NCBI GenBank assembly: GCA_045130275.1
Contig: JBGUPL010000131.1
Span: 32,430 to 96,429, forward strand
Source: F23-D06 sp045130275
GTDB lineage: Bacteria > Bacteroidota > Bacteroidia > Bacteroidales > WCHB1-69
Direction: 5' to 3'
DNA: 64,000 nucleotides
The position numbers and the translations under genes are program-made. The stretch's first letter is position 1. The number at the start of each line of letters is the position of its first letter. Positions 23,427-31,220 of this stretch are shown here, in pieces. The notes beneath the pieces were generated by a model, which was not told where the DNA came from, made no database searches, and was given only the letters and a program-made list of their open reading frames with translations.

Positions 23427-23447
23427 CCGCTCAAATATAAAAGGAAT

Positions 23448-25295
23448 ATGAACGACGAAAAATTATTCACCGAATTCCCGCCCGTGACCACGGAACAGTG
23501 GGAAGCTACCATCAATAAAGACCTCAAAGGGGCCGATTATGAGAAAAAACTGGTCTGGAGAACCGATGAAGGTTTTCAGGTCCGTCCTTATTATCGCGCT
23601 GAGAATCTGCAGGATTTAGACTACCTGAAGACTATGCCGAACGAGTTCCCCTACACGCGCGGCACGAAAGCGCGCGACAACCACTGGGACATCGTTCAGG
23701 AAGTAGAAGAGTCTGATCCCGCCAAGGCCAACGCCATCGCGGTGGATGCCCTGAAACGCGGTGCCACCTGCGTGGCCTTCAATGTTGCCAACATTGACAG
23801 AGAGGCTGCGCTGGAAACGCTGCTCAAAGACATTGACCTGAACACCACCGGTGTGCAGTTCAACCACGTGAAGAGTTTCCTCGACCTGATGAAACGTTTC
23901 GTGAACTACGTGGAAGCACACCATTTCGACAAGGAGAAAGTGTCGGGCAGCCTCAACTTCGACCCGTTGACTTACCGTCTGCGCCACAACAAATTCTGGA
24001 AATCCGCCGAAGAAGACATGCAACAGGCCGTCGAGCTGTTGGAGATGAACGGCTGCATGAAGAATTTCAAGGTCATCAACGTGAACGGCATTGTGCTGCA
24101 CAACGCCGGCGCGACCATCGTTCAAGAGCTGGCTTACACGCTTGCTATGGCCAACGAATATCTCGCCTTCTGCACAGGAAAAGGCCTCAAGCCTGAAAAG
24201 GTGGCCTCCCGGATGCAGCTCACCCTCTCCGTCGGTTCCAACTATTTTATGGAAATCGCCAAACTGCGTGCCACGAGGCTTCTCTGGTCCACGATGGTGG
24301 CCCAATACAAACCCGAATGCGACTGCGCTTACAAAATTCATATCAACACCGTTGCATCCACCTGGAACAAAACGCTTTACGACCCGTATGTCAATATGCT
24401 CCGCAGCACGACGGAGGGAATGTCGGCAGCCATCGGCGGTTCCGATTCCATCTCTCTGCAACCGTTTGACGTGGCTTACAAAGAATCCGACGAGTTCTCC
24501 CGTCGCATCTCCCGCAACGTGCAGGTAATCCTCAAGGAGGAGGCCTTCATGGACCGTGTGGTGGATCCCGCCGCAGGCTCCTACTATGTTGAGAATCTCA
24601 CCAATTCCATCGCGGAGAATGCCTGGAAGCTGTTCCAAGCCACCGAAGAGCAGGGCGGTGCCCTCAAAGTCATCGAAGACGGTTCGATGCGTGAGGCCAT
24701 CGAGGCCAGCTGTCAAAAACGCGACATGAACATCGCCACCCGCCGCTACATCCTGCTCGGCACCAACCAGTACCCGAACATCAACGAAGCGATGGCAGAC
24801 AAAATCGAGCGCGTGAAAAAAGACGACTGCGAAGGCTTGAAGACCTATCGCGGCGCCATGGCATTCGAAGAGGTTCGTCTCGAAACCGAAAAATATGCCA
24901 AGGATCACCACCGTCCCTCCGTGTTCCTTCTGAAAGTCGGCAACTTGGCTATGCGTCAGGCGCGTGCCGGGTTCATCACCAACTTCTTCGGCTGTGCCGG
25001 CTACCAGATTGTGGAGCCCGCCGGTTTCCCAACCGTGGAAGAGGGCGTGAAAGCCGCCGGTGAAGCGAAACCCGACCTCATCGTGGTGTGCAGCTCCGAC
25101 GAAGAATATGCCACTCTCGGTGTGGAGGCTGCTAAACAGTGCAAAGCACAGTTCCCGAACACACCGTTCCTCGTGGCCGGCAACCCCACCGAGTGCCTTG
25201 ACGCACTCAAGGAAGCCGGTGCCGATGACTTTATCCACGTGAGAGTCAATATTTTGGAATCTTTGAGAAAATACAACCAACTGTTACTGAAATAA
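23448..25295 (+). CDS. mutA: Methylmalonyl-CoA mutase, small (beta) subunit
   Basis: The 615-residue protein starts MNDEKLFTEFPPVTTEQWE, the standard small-subunit opening. The first ~400 residues are the mutase TIM barrel (YTRGTKARDNHWDIVQEV; QLTLSVGSNYFMEIAKLRA; IGGSDSISLQPFD). The C-terminal domain is a degenerate cobalamin-binding fold. Where the large subunit has DxHxxG, this one reads KVGNLAMRQA, so it cannot ligate B12 itself. The heterodimer converts succinyl-CoA and methylmalonyl-CoA in propionate metabolism. The large subunit gene, usually adjacent in Bacteroidota, is absent here: a terminator follows and the next gene is a pseudouridine synthase. Confidence 0.93.
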   Translation: MNDEKLFTEFPPVTTEQWEATINKDLKGADYEKKLVWRTDEGFQVRPYYRAENLQDLDYLKTMPNEFPYTRGTKARDNHWDIVQEVEESDPAKANAIAVDALKRGATCVAFNVANIDREAALETLLKDIDLNTTGVQFNHVKSFLDLMKRFVNYVEAHHFDKEKVSGSLNFDPLTYRLRHNKFWKSAEEDMQQAVELLEMNGCMKNFKVINVNGIVLHNAGATIVQELAYTLAMANEYLAFCTGKGLKPEKVASRMQLTLSVGSNYFMEIAKLRATRLLWSTMVAQYKPECDCAYKIHINTVASTWNKTLYDPYVNMLRSTTEGMSAAIGGSDSISLQPFDVAYKESDEFSRRISRNVQVILKEEAFMDRVVDPAAGSYYVENLTNSIAENAWKLFQATEEQGGALKVIEDGSMREAIEASCQKRDMNIATRRYILLGTNQYPNINEAMADKIERVKKDDCEGLKTYRGAMAFEEVRLETEKYAKDHHRPSVFLLKVGNLAMRQARAGFITNFFGCAGYQIVEPAGFPTVEEGVKAAGEAKPDLIVVCSSDEEYATLGVEAAKQCKAQFPNTPFLVAGNPTECLDALKEAGADDFIHVRVNILESLRKYNQLLLK

Positions 25296-25345
25296 TACAA
25301 TATGGCGATGCTAAGCATTGCATCGCTACATATTCTTTCCGACAT

Positions 25346-25387
25346 AAGAAACCAATCTCTGAATAAAGATTGGTTTCTTTTTTTTGG
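25346..25387 (+). terminator. Rho-independent terminator after the mutase small subunit gene
   Basis: A 13-bp stem (AAGAAACCAATCT with AGATTGGTTTCTT), an 8-base loop and a run of about eight T. Confidence 0.93.
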
Positions 25388-25511
25388 ATAATTCACAATA
25401 TCATTGTGATCTTCATAAACACAAATTATGATCCTGCAACCGGACTCGGGGCGAATGTTCTCCGAATAGTGCATTTAAGACGAACAAGGCCGCACCTATC
25501 TGAAAAAATCG

Positions 25512-25520
25512 TATTTTTGC
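25512..25520 (+). promoter_or_regulatory. -7 promoter element of the RluB-type gene
   Basis: TATTTTTGC lies 28 bases before the ATG at 25549. Confidence 0.75.
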
Positions 25521-25548
25521 AAGTTTTTTCAATTAAATGGAATAATCG

Positions 25549-26736
25549 ATGACCAGACAATTCAACAAGGAGCATTCTGAGGATGATTTCGCACCGAATC
25601 GTTCGCGACGCAAACCCTCTTTTCATGATAACAAACGTTCTTTCCCCTCAAAAAACAGGAGAAGAGAGCGTTCCGACGACGATTTTTCTGAAGATTCAGA
25701 ACGGAAATTCTCTAAAAAACGCTATCCGAGGGAAAATGACGGGGAACGCAAATATGGGCGGGAACGGAAGTTTGACGGCCGCCGCGACAACGACAAAGGA
25801 CGGGGACGCAAGTTCGATGGCGGGAAAAATCGTGACCGCAAATTCCGGAAAGAGGACACCGATTCCAAGCCGCGTCGCCGCAATGTGGTCGCCGAATCCG
25901 AAATCTTAACCGAAATCATCGAACGCCGCAAGAGCGAAGGTCGCACCTTGCCGCGCAAGCAGCGCGTCTTGTCATTGGAATACGAAGAGAAACACGGCCC
26001 CATCCGTCTCAACAAGTACATCGCCAACGCCGGCATTTGCTCGCGTCGCGAGGCCGACGTGCTCATCTCCACCGGAGCCATCACCGTCAACGGCGAAGTG
26101 GTCACCGAAATGGGCCACAAGGTAATGCCTACCGATGAGGTGCGCTATGGTGACAAAGTGCTGCAACGGGAAAAGCCTGTTTACGTATTACTCAATAAGC
26201 CAAAGGATTACATCACCACCACGGATGACGAGCGCGGTCGTGCCAACGTCATGGAACTGGTACGCGATGCTTGCGAAGAACGCATCTACCCTGTCGGCCG
26301 CCTTGACCGCGACACCACCGGTCTGCTGCTTTTCACCAACGATGGCGACCTCACAAAAAAACTCACGCATCCAAGTTCAGAAATCGAGAAAACCTACGAT
26401 GTGGAACTTGACAAGCCCTTCGCGTCTGTCGATATGGATATGTTGCGCAACGGCGTGGAGCTCCACGACGGCAAGATCACCCCGGATGAGGTGGAATACG
26501 TTGGCGAGGGCAAAAAGGAAGTCGGCATCACCATCCATTCCGGCAAAAACCGCATTGTCCGCCGCATATTCGAATCCCTTGGTTATGAGGTGGTTAAACT
26601 CGACCGCGTCATCTTCGCCGGCCTGACGAAGAAAGATCTTCCGCGCGGACGTTGGCGTTTTCTCACCAAAAACGAGGTCAGCTTCCTGAAGATGCTCGCC
26701 AAGCCCAAAGCTGAATCAGACTCACAGAAACGATGA
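25549..26736 (+). CDS. RsuA/RluB-family pseudouridine synthase with long charged N-terminal extension
   Basis: The 395-residue protein has two parts. Residues 1-110 are low-complexity and highly charged (R, K, D, E, G), presumably disordered. From about residue 150 an S4 RNA-binding domain (IRLNKYIANAGICSRREAD) precedes the catalytic domain with VLLNKPKDYITT and the GRLDRDTTGLLLFTNDG motif, whose aspartate attacks the uridine. RsuA, RluB and RluE modify rRNA; RluB acts on the 23S rRNA helix 89 region, and RluB-like proteins fit best by architecture. Its stop overlaps the next start by 4 bases (ATGA), so translation is likely coupled with the U32 gene. Confidence 0.9.
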   Translation: MTRQFNKEHSEDDFAPNRSRRKPSFHDNKRSFPSKNRRRERSDDDFSEDSERKFSKKRYPRENDGERKYGRERKFDGRRDNDKGRGRKFDGGKNRDRKFRKEDTDSKPRRRNVVAESEILTEIIERRKSEGRTLPRKQRVLSLEYEEKHGPIRLNKYIANAGICSRREADVLISTGAITVNGEVVTEMGHKVMPTDEVRYGDKVLQREKPVYVLLNKPKDYITTTDDERGRANVMELVRDACEERIYPVGRLDRDTTGLLLFTNDGDLTKKLTHPSSEIEKTYDVELDKPFASVDMDMLRNGVELHDGKITPDEVEYVGEGKKEVGITIHSGKNRIVRRIFESLGYEVVKLDRVIFAGLTKKDLPRGRWRFLTKNEVSFLKMLAKPKAESDSQKR

Positions 26737-27977
26737 CACCTGTGGAAATCATGTCGCCCGTGGGCTCTTACGAGTCCCTGTCCGCGGCCATTGCCGCAGG
26801 TGCTGGATCCGTATATTTCGGCGTGGGCGCCATGAACATGCGTTCCCGCTCCGCCGCCAACTTCAACCTTGAAGACCTTGCCAACATCGTCAATATCTGC
26901 CACGAACATGGCGTCAACAGCTATCTCACCGTCAACACCATTATCTATAATGACGAAATCCCGCAGATGCGCGAGTTGCTGGACGCTGCTAAATCGTGCG
27001 GCGTCACCGCCATCATCGCCTCCGATATGGCCGTCATCCAATACGCCCGTCAGATCGGCATTGAAATCCATCTCTCCACCCAGTGCAATGTCACCAACAT
27101 CGAAGCGGTACGCTATTACGCCCAGTTCGCCGATGTGATTGTGCTGGGCCGCGAATGTACTTTGCAACAAATCGCAGATATTTGCCAAAATATTAAAAAC
27201 CAGAATATTACAGGTCCGAAGGGCGAGTTGGTCAAAATCGAAATCTTTATACATGGTGCCCTGTGTATGGCGGTTTCCGGCAGATGTTACCTCAGCCTCG
27301 ACAATTACAACTCACCCGCCAACCGCGGGGCTTGCCTGCAACCCTGCCGACGCGGCTATGAAGTGCGCGATGTGGAGGATGGTTTGGAATTGCATGTGGA
27401 TAACCCTTACATTTTCTCTCCCAAGGACTTATGCACCATCGGCTATCTTGACAAAATCGTGCGTGCCGGCGTCTCCGTGCTCAAAATCGAAGGACGCGGC
27501 AGATCTCCGGAATATGTAAAAATGGTGACCGAATGCTATCACGAAGCATTGGGTTGTATTGAAAATCAGACATTTGACATAGACAAGATCAACAATTGGA
27601 TGACCCGCCTGCGTAGCGTCTATAATCGCGATTTTTGGGGCGGTTACTATTTGGGACGCACCAGCGGCGAGTGGGCGGAACGATATGGCTCGCAAGCCAC
27701 ACGCATGAAACGGCGTATCGGCAAGATCACCAATTATTTCGGCAAACTCGGCGTGGCGGAAATCTGTATGGAGGAGGACTCGCTTTCCGTGGGCGACGAC
27801 CTGCTGATTATCGGACCCACCACCGGCGTCTATGAAGACACCGTACAGGAGATCCGCGTGGAGGACAAACCCGTGGAAAACGTTGAAAAAGGGGTTTTCT
27901 GCTCGGTGAAAACCAAATCGCTCGTGCGCCGCGGCGACCAAGTCTATCGTTGGATTCTTGTAAAAGATGAATTCTAA
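26733..27977 (+). CDS. U32-family protein (TrhP/YegQ-like)
   Basis: The 414-residue protein opens MTPVEIMSPVGSYESLSAAI and has the U32 signature around residues 165-205: EIFIHGALCMAVSGRCYLS followed by NRGACLQPCRR. The four cysteines in this stretch bind a [4Fe-4S] cluster in family members. Although historically called peptidases, characterised relatives (TrhP, RlhA) hydroxylate tRNA or rRNA using prephenate-derived chemistry. The coupled upstream pseudouridine synthase makes an RNA-modification role sensible here. A C-terminal beta-barrel-like part (RRIGKITNYFGKLGVAEI) is typical of longer members. Proteolytic activity should not be assumed. Confidence 0.88.
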   Translation: MTPVEIMSPVGSYESLSAAIAAGAGSVYFGVGAMNMRSRSAANFNLEDLANIVNICHEHGVNSYLTVNTIIYNDEIPQMRELLDAAKSCGVTAIIASDMAVIQYARQIGIEIHLSTQCNVTNIEAVRYYAQFADVIVLGRECTLQQIADICQNIKNQNITGPKGELVKIEIFIHGALCMAVSGRCYLSLDNYNSPANRGACLQPCRRGYEVRDVEDGLELHVDNPYIFSPKDLCTIGYLDKIVRAGVSVLKIEGRGRSPEYVKMVTECYHEALGCIENQTFDIDKINNWMTRLRSVYNRDFWGGYYLGRTSGEWAERYGSQATRMKRRIGKITNYFGKLGVAEICMEEDSLSVGDDLLIIGPTTGVYEDTVQEIRVEDKPVENVEKGVFCSVKTKSLVRRGDQVYRWILVKDEF

Positions 27978-28017
27978 TCCCTTTGAACCTGAACTTTAAC
28001 CATTAAATATAGAAACA

Positions 28018-28458
28018 ATGAAAAAAATATTCGTCTTCATCGCGACCTTAGCTCTTGTTTTTATGTCTTGCGACAGCGGAGACATCATTGGGGGCTGCTA
28101 TCACGGCACTTTCCAAAACAAATCAAACGGGAAACTGGAAACAGGCAGTTTGTCATTCACCTATAACCGTGTAATAGTAGGAGGGGACACGCTTCTCTAT
28201 TTCATGATGAATGATGTATTACCCATGTCGGAGACTGGCAAATGCCAATTTTCGGGCGACGTGCCGCCCACACTGCTCAGCGACGTGCTGAAAACCATGC
28301 CCGCCATTGACAGCATCCAAGTGTGCGATTCCACCGAATCGGTTTCGAAGATTCATATTATATCCGAATTCAAAGGCAGTTCTGTTAGAACCAACCTGGA
28401 TTTCACTACCAGCGGTGAAAAAACTGTATCCGTTGACTTTGTCGGATATCTAGAATAA
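28018..28458 (+). CDS. Small lipoprotein of unknown function
   Basis: The 146-residue protein has a clear lipoprotein signal (MKKIFVFIATLALVFMSC, lipobox FMSC at residues 15-18). The mature part begins DSGDIIGGCYHGTFQNKS and continues as an apparent all-beta domain with alternating hydrophobic residues (SLSFTYNRVIVGGDTLLYF; VRTNLDFTTSG; VSVDFVGYL). I do not recognise the family. No Asp or Ser pattern after the cysteine settles sorting. It follows the U32 gene by 40 bases, without a visible promoter, and converges with lgt. Confidence 0.78.
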   Translation: MKKIFVFIATLALVFMSCDSGDIIGGCYHGTFQNKSNGKLETGSLSFTYNRVIVGGDTLLYFMMNDVLPMSETGKCQFSGDVPPTLLSDVLKTMPAIDSIQVCDSTESVSKIHIISEFKGSSVRTNLDFTTSGEKTVSVDFVGYLE

Positions 28459-28482
28459 AATTCCAAAAAAACGAAATGCCCA

Positions 28483-29352
28483 CTACTGAGCGGGCTCTTC
28501 CTTATAGGGACACTCGGGATATTTCGGTTTTACAAAAGAGTATATCAAAAGACTTAATCCCATGATTATCAATGGGATGCTCAGCCATTGACCATTATTG
28601 AGCACGTGCCCGACCTCGCCTTGCACTTGCACTTCCTTGAAAAATTCTATGATAAAACGCGCTGTAAAAATCACCGTCAGGGTGATACCGGAAGTACGAC
28701 CGGCAGCCACCTTGCCTTTCGCAAATTTGAAATAATAGATGGCCAGGCTGATGAACACCAACATATAAACCACAGATTCGTAGAGTTGTGCAGGATGGCG
28801 GAACGTGCCAGCCACGCCAAAACCTCCATAGAGAAAATCAAAAGCCCAGGGCACATCTGTGATGCGTCCCACGATCTCATGGTTCATCAAGTTGCCGACT
28901 CGCACCAGCGACGCCGCGATGGGCACCGCTATGGCCAAACGGTCGAGAATCCACAGAAAGTTGATCTTGTGTCTCCAACAATAATAAATCAGAAAACCGA
29001 AAATGCCGATGACACCGCCATGGCTGGCAAGTCCCTGATACCCAATGAAATTCCAGTTTTCATCCACTGGCAACAAAATCTGCAGAGGAGCCTTGACAAA
29101 CATTTCCGGCTCATAAAAGAGAAAATGCCCCAACCGAAGTCCGACAATGGTCCAGACAATGGTCCAAATGGAAATTTTATCCAACAGCTTTTGTGAAAGA
29201 TGTTCAGTTTTGAAAATCCGCTGCAATGTATAATAAGCCAGCAGAAAGCCCAGTGCCAGCAAAATACCATACCAACGGACCTCTATGGAGCCTAGATGAA
29301 AGGCCACGGGATTCACCTTCCAGGTAACGAAAGCTAATGTATGCCAAAACAT
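28483..29352 (-). CDS. lgt: Prolipoprotein diacylglyceryl transferase Lgt
   Basis: The 289-residue inner-membrane enzyme has about seven helices. The Lgt signature region appears as VRVGNLMNHEIVGRITDVPWAF (signature asparagine and arginine), with an upstream YQGLASHGGVIGIF that matches the essential HGG motif and a FRHPAQLYES motif downstream. It attaches diacylglycerol to the lipobox cysteine of preprolipoproteins, including the several lipoproteins encoded in this window. A TACTTTTGC promoter lies 24 bases upstream. Its 3' end converges with the small lipoprotein gene. Confidence 0.96.
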   Translation of the reverse strand: MFWHTLAFVTWKVNPVAFHLGSIEVRWYGILLALGFLLAYYTLQRIFKTEHLSQKLLDKISIWTIVWTIVGLRLGHFLFYEPEMFVKAPLQILLPVDENWNFIGYQGLASHGGVIGIFGFLIYYCWRHKINFLWILDRLAIAVPIAASLVRVGNLMNHEIVGRITDVPWAFDFLYGGFGVAGTFRHPAQLYESVVYMLVFISLAIYYFKFAKGKVAAGRTSGITLTVIFTARFIIEFFKEVQVQGEVGHVLNNGQWLSIPLIIMGLSLLIYSFVKPKYPECPYKEEPAQ

Positions 29353-29376
29353 ATTCTTCTCTTTTTTAAATGCGGC

Positions 29377-29385
29377 GCAAAAGTA
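29377..29385 (-). promoter_or_regulatory. -7 promoter element of lgt
   Basis: The minus strand reads TACTTTTGC, 24 bases before the ATG at 29352. Confidence 0.72.
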
Positions 29386-29460
29386 CGCTTTTTTTGTGAT
29401 GATTTATCATTATGTTTTGAATTCTCCTCTTGGAAGGACTTCTTCATTTCATAAAAATGT

Positions 29461-29469
29461 TATCTTTGC
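29461..29469 (+). promoter_or_regulatory. -7 promoter element of the glutamine synthetase gene
   Basis: TATCTTTGC lies 47 bases before the ATG at 29517. An open frame extending to 29430 would start upstream of this element, so the later ATG is chosen. Confidence 0.75.
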
Positions 29470-29516
29470 CCCCGTATAAAAAAGCATCTTTAAACCCAAA
29501 AAATATCAATAAAGTT

Positions 29517-31025
29517 ATGAAAGACAACATCACGATGAGCTTGAACCCGCTCGTGAATTATTTTAAGAAGAGTCCGAAGGAATTTACCAAAGCGGACATG
29601 ATTAAATACGTGGAGGAGAACAACATACCCATGGTTAACTTCCACTATGTGGCAGGCGACGGGCGTATCAAGACCCTTGGCTTTGTGCTGCACAGCCGTG
29701 AATATCTCGAACAGATTCTTTCCAACGGCGAACGCGTGGACGGATCCAACATTTTCCCTGCATTCATCCACGCCGGTTCCAGTGACCTTTATGTGATTCC
29801 TCGTTTCTCCACCGCTTTCCTGAACCCGTTCACCGAAATCCCGACCCTTTCATTCCTCTGCTCGTACTACAACAACGAGGGCAAGCCCCTGGAGAATTCC
29901 CCGGAATACATCCTGCGCAAGGCAGCCAAATCGTTCACCGAAGTCACCGGCAACTATTTCCAGGCTATGGGCGAGTTGGAGTACTATGTCATCGGCGATG
30001 AAGATGACCTGTTCACCATCCCGGACCAGAGAGGTTACCACGAGTCTGCCCCGTTCACCAAGTTTGAGGGGTTCCGTGCCGAATGTATGTTGAAGATCGC
30101 CGAAATGGGTGGTTTGATCAAATACGGCCACTCTGAAGTGGGCAATTTCACTATGGACGGCAAGATTTACGAGCAAAATGAGATCGAGTTTCTGGTCACC
30201 GACGTGCAAGACGCCGCCGACCAACTGATCCTTGCGAAGTGGATCATCCGCAACCTGGCCTACGAATACGGTTTCGATGTGACCTTCTCACCGAAGATCA
30301 CCGCCGGCAAGGCTGGCAGCGGCCTCCACATCCACACCTGCATTGTGGATGGCAAGGGCAAGAACCAGATGGTGACCAAAGGCAAGCTGAACAGCATCGC
30401 CAAGACCGCCATCGCGGGCTACATGACCTGCGCGGGCGCCCTGACCTCCTTCGGCAACACCAACCCGACCTCCTATTTCCGCCTTGTGCCGCACCAGGAA
30501 GCCCCCACCTCCGTCTGCTGGGGTGACCGCAACCGTTCCGTCCTTGTGCGCGTGCCCCTGGGCTGGACCCACAAGAATGACATTGTGGCTGAGTTGAACC
30601 CGCTGGAAAAGGCTGTCAATAAGGATCGTTCTCAGAAACAGACCGTCGAATTCCGCTGCCCGGACGGTTCCGCCGACATTTACCTGTTGCTCGCCGGCCT
30701 CGTTTGCGCCGCCCGCCACGGCTTTGAAATGGAGAACGCCCTCGAATACGCCAAATCCACCTACGTCGATGTCGATATCCACCGCGCCGAGAACAAGGCT
30801 TTGGTTGATAGACTCGCCCAACTGCCCGCTTCCTGCTGGGAATCCGCCGACGAGCTCAGCGCTCGCCGCAATATCTTCGAGGCACACGGCGTTTTCGACC
30901 GCTCTATGATTGATGACATCATCAAACAGCTCAAATCCTTCGATGACCGCAAAATCCGCGAGCAAATCGTCAAGAATCCCGATCTCATGACCAAAATGGT
31001 CAAAGAATATTTCTATTGCGGTTAA
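29517..31025 (+). CDS. glnA: Glutamine synthetase, divergent ~500-residue form
   Basis: The 502-residue protein contains the beta-grasp N-terminal domain (VNFHYVAGDGRIKTLGF) and the catalytic domain. Active-site stretches are recognisable but divergent: MGELEYYVIG for the metal-binding glutamate loop, GSGLHIHTCI (usually GSGMHxHxS), NTNPTSYFRLVPHQEAPT, RNRSVLVRVP and VEFRCPDGSADIYLLLAG. It ligates ammonia to glutamate with ATP. I see no clear adenylylation-site loop of the enteric type (NLYDLP). A GTAGAGACG palindrome with a T run follows as an apparent terminator. The lack of nearby nitrogen genes leaves its regulation open. Confidence 0.92.
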   Translation: MKDNITMSLNPLVNYFKKSPKEFTKADMIKYVEENNIPMVNFHYVAGDGRIKTLGFVLHSREYLEQILSNGERVDGSNIFPAFIHAGSSDLYVIPRFSTAFLNPFTEIPTLSFLCSYYNNEGKPLENSPEYILRKAAKSFTEVTGNYFQAMGELEYYVIGDEDDLFTIPDQRGYHESAPFTKFEGFRAECMLKIAEMGGLIKYGHSEVGNFTMDGKIYEQNEIEFLVTDVQDAADQLILAKWIIRNLAYEYGFDVTFSPKITAGKAGSGLHIHTCIVDGKGKNQMVTKGKLNSIAKTAIAGYMTCAGALTSFGNTNPTSYFRLVPHQEAPTSVCWGDRNRSVLVRVPLGWTHKNDIVAELNPLEKAVNKDRSQKQTVEFRCPDGSADIYLLLAGLVCAARHGFEMENALEYAKSTYVDVDIHRAENKALVDRLAQLPASCWESADELSARRNIFEAHGVFDRSMIDDIIKQLKSFDDRKIREQIVKNPDLMTKMVKEYFYCG

Positions 31026-31054
31026 TTATAAGCGATTATTCTTCTATTTCCTAT

Positions 31055-31090
31055 GTAGAGACGTTGCGTGCAACGTCTCTACGTTTTTTA
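31055..31090 (+). terminator. GTAGAGACG-type palindrome acting as terminator of glutamine synthetase
   Basis: A 28-bp near-perfect palindrome (31055-31082; arm GTAGAGACGTTGC, centre GT) is followed by GTTTTTT. The outer arms match the dispersed palindrome family, while the core differs (GTTGC instead of CAATG). Confidence 0.8.
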
Positions 31091-31188
31091 AATGTAACAA
31101 AAACAAAATTGCATGCGACTATGTAATCGAAAAGCATTCTTGTATTTTTTTTCTAAAAAAAAATATTGTGGTTGTATTTGAAAAAATG

Positions 31189-31197
31189 TAATTTTGC
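31189..31197 (+). promoter_or_regulatory. -7 promoter element of the T9SS type B protein gene
   Basis: TAATTTTGC lies 23 bases before the ATG at 31221. An ATG-like start at 31194 would lie inside it and is rejected. Confidence 0.75.
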
Positions 31198-31220
31198 AGT
31201 TTGATATAAAACATTCTTAT

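Noticed and set aside
23616..25280. 554-residue open frame antisense to the mutase small subunit
   Set aside because: It is a mirror of a strongly biased coding frame, without domain, promoter or ribosome-binding site.
29430..29516. Upstream start of the glutamine synthetase gene
   Set aside because: The extension covers the promoter TATCTTTGC at 29461-29469, so translation there is not possible from this promoter; the ATG at 29517 is chosen.
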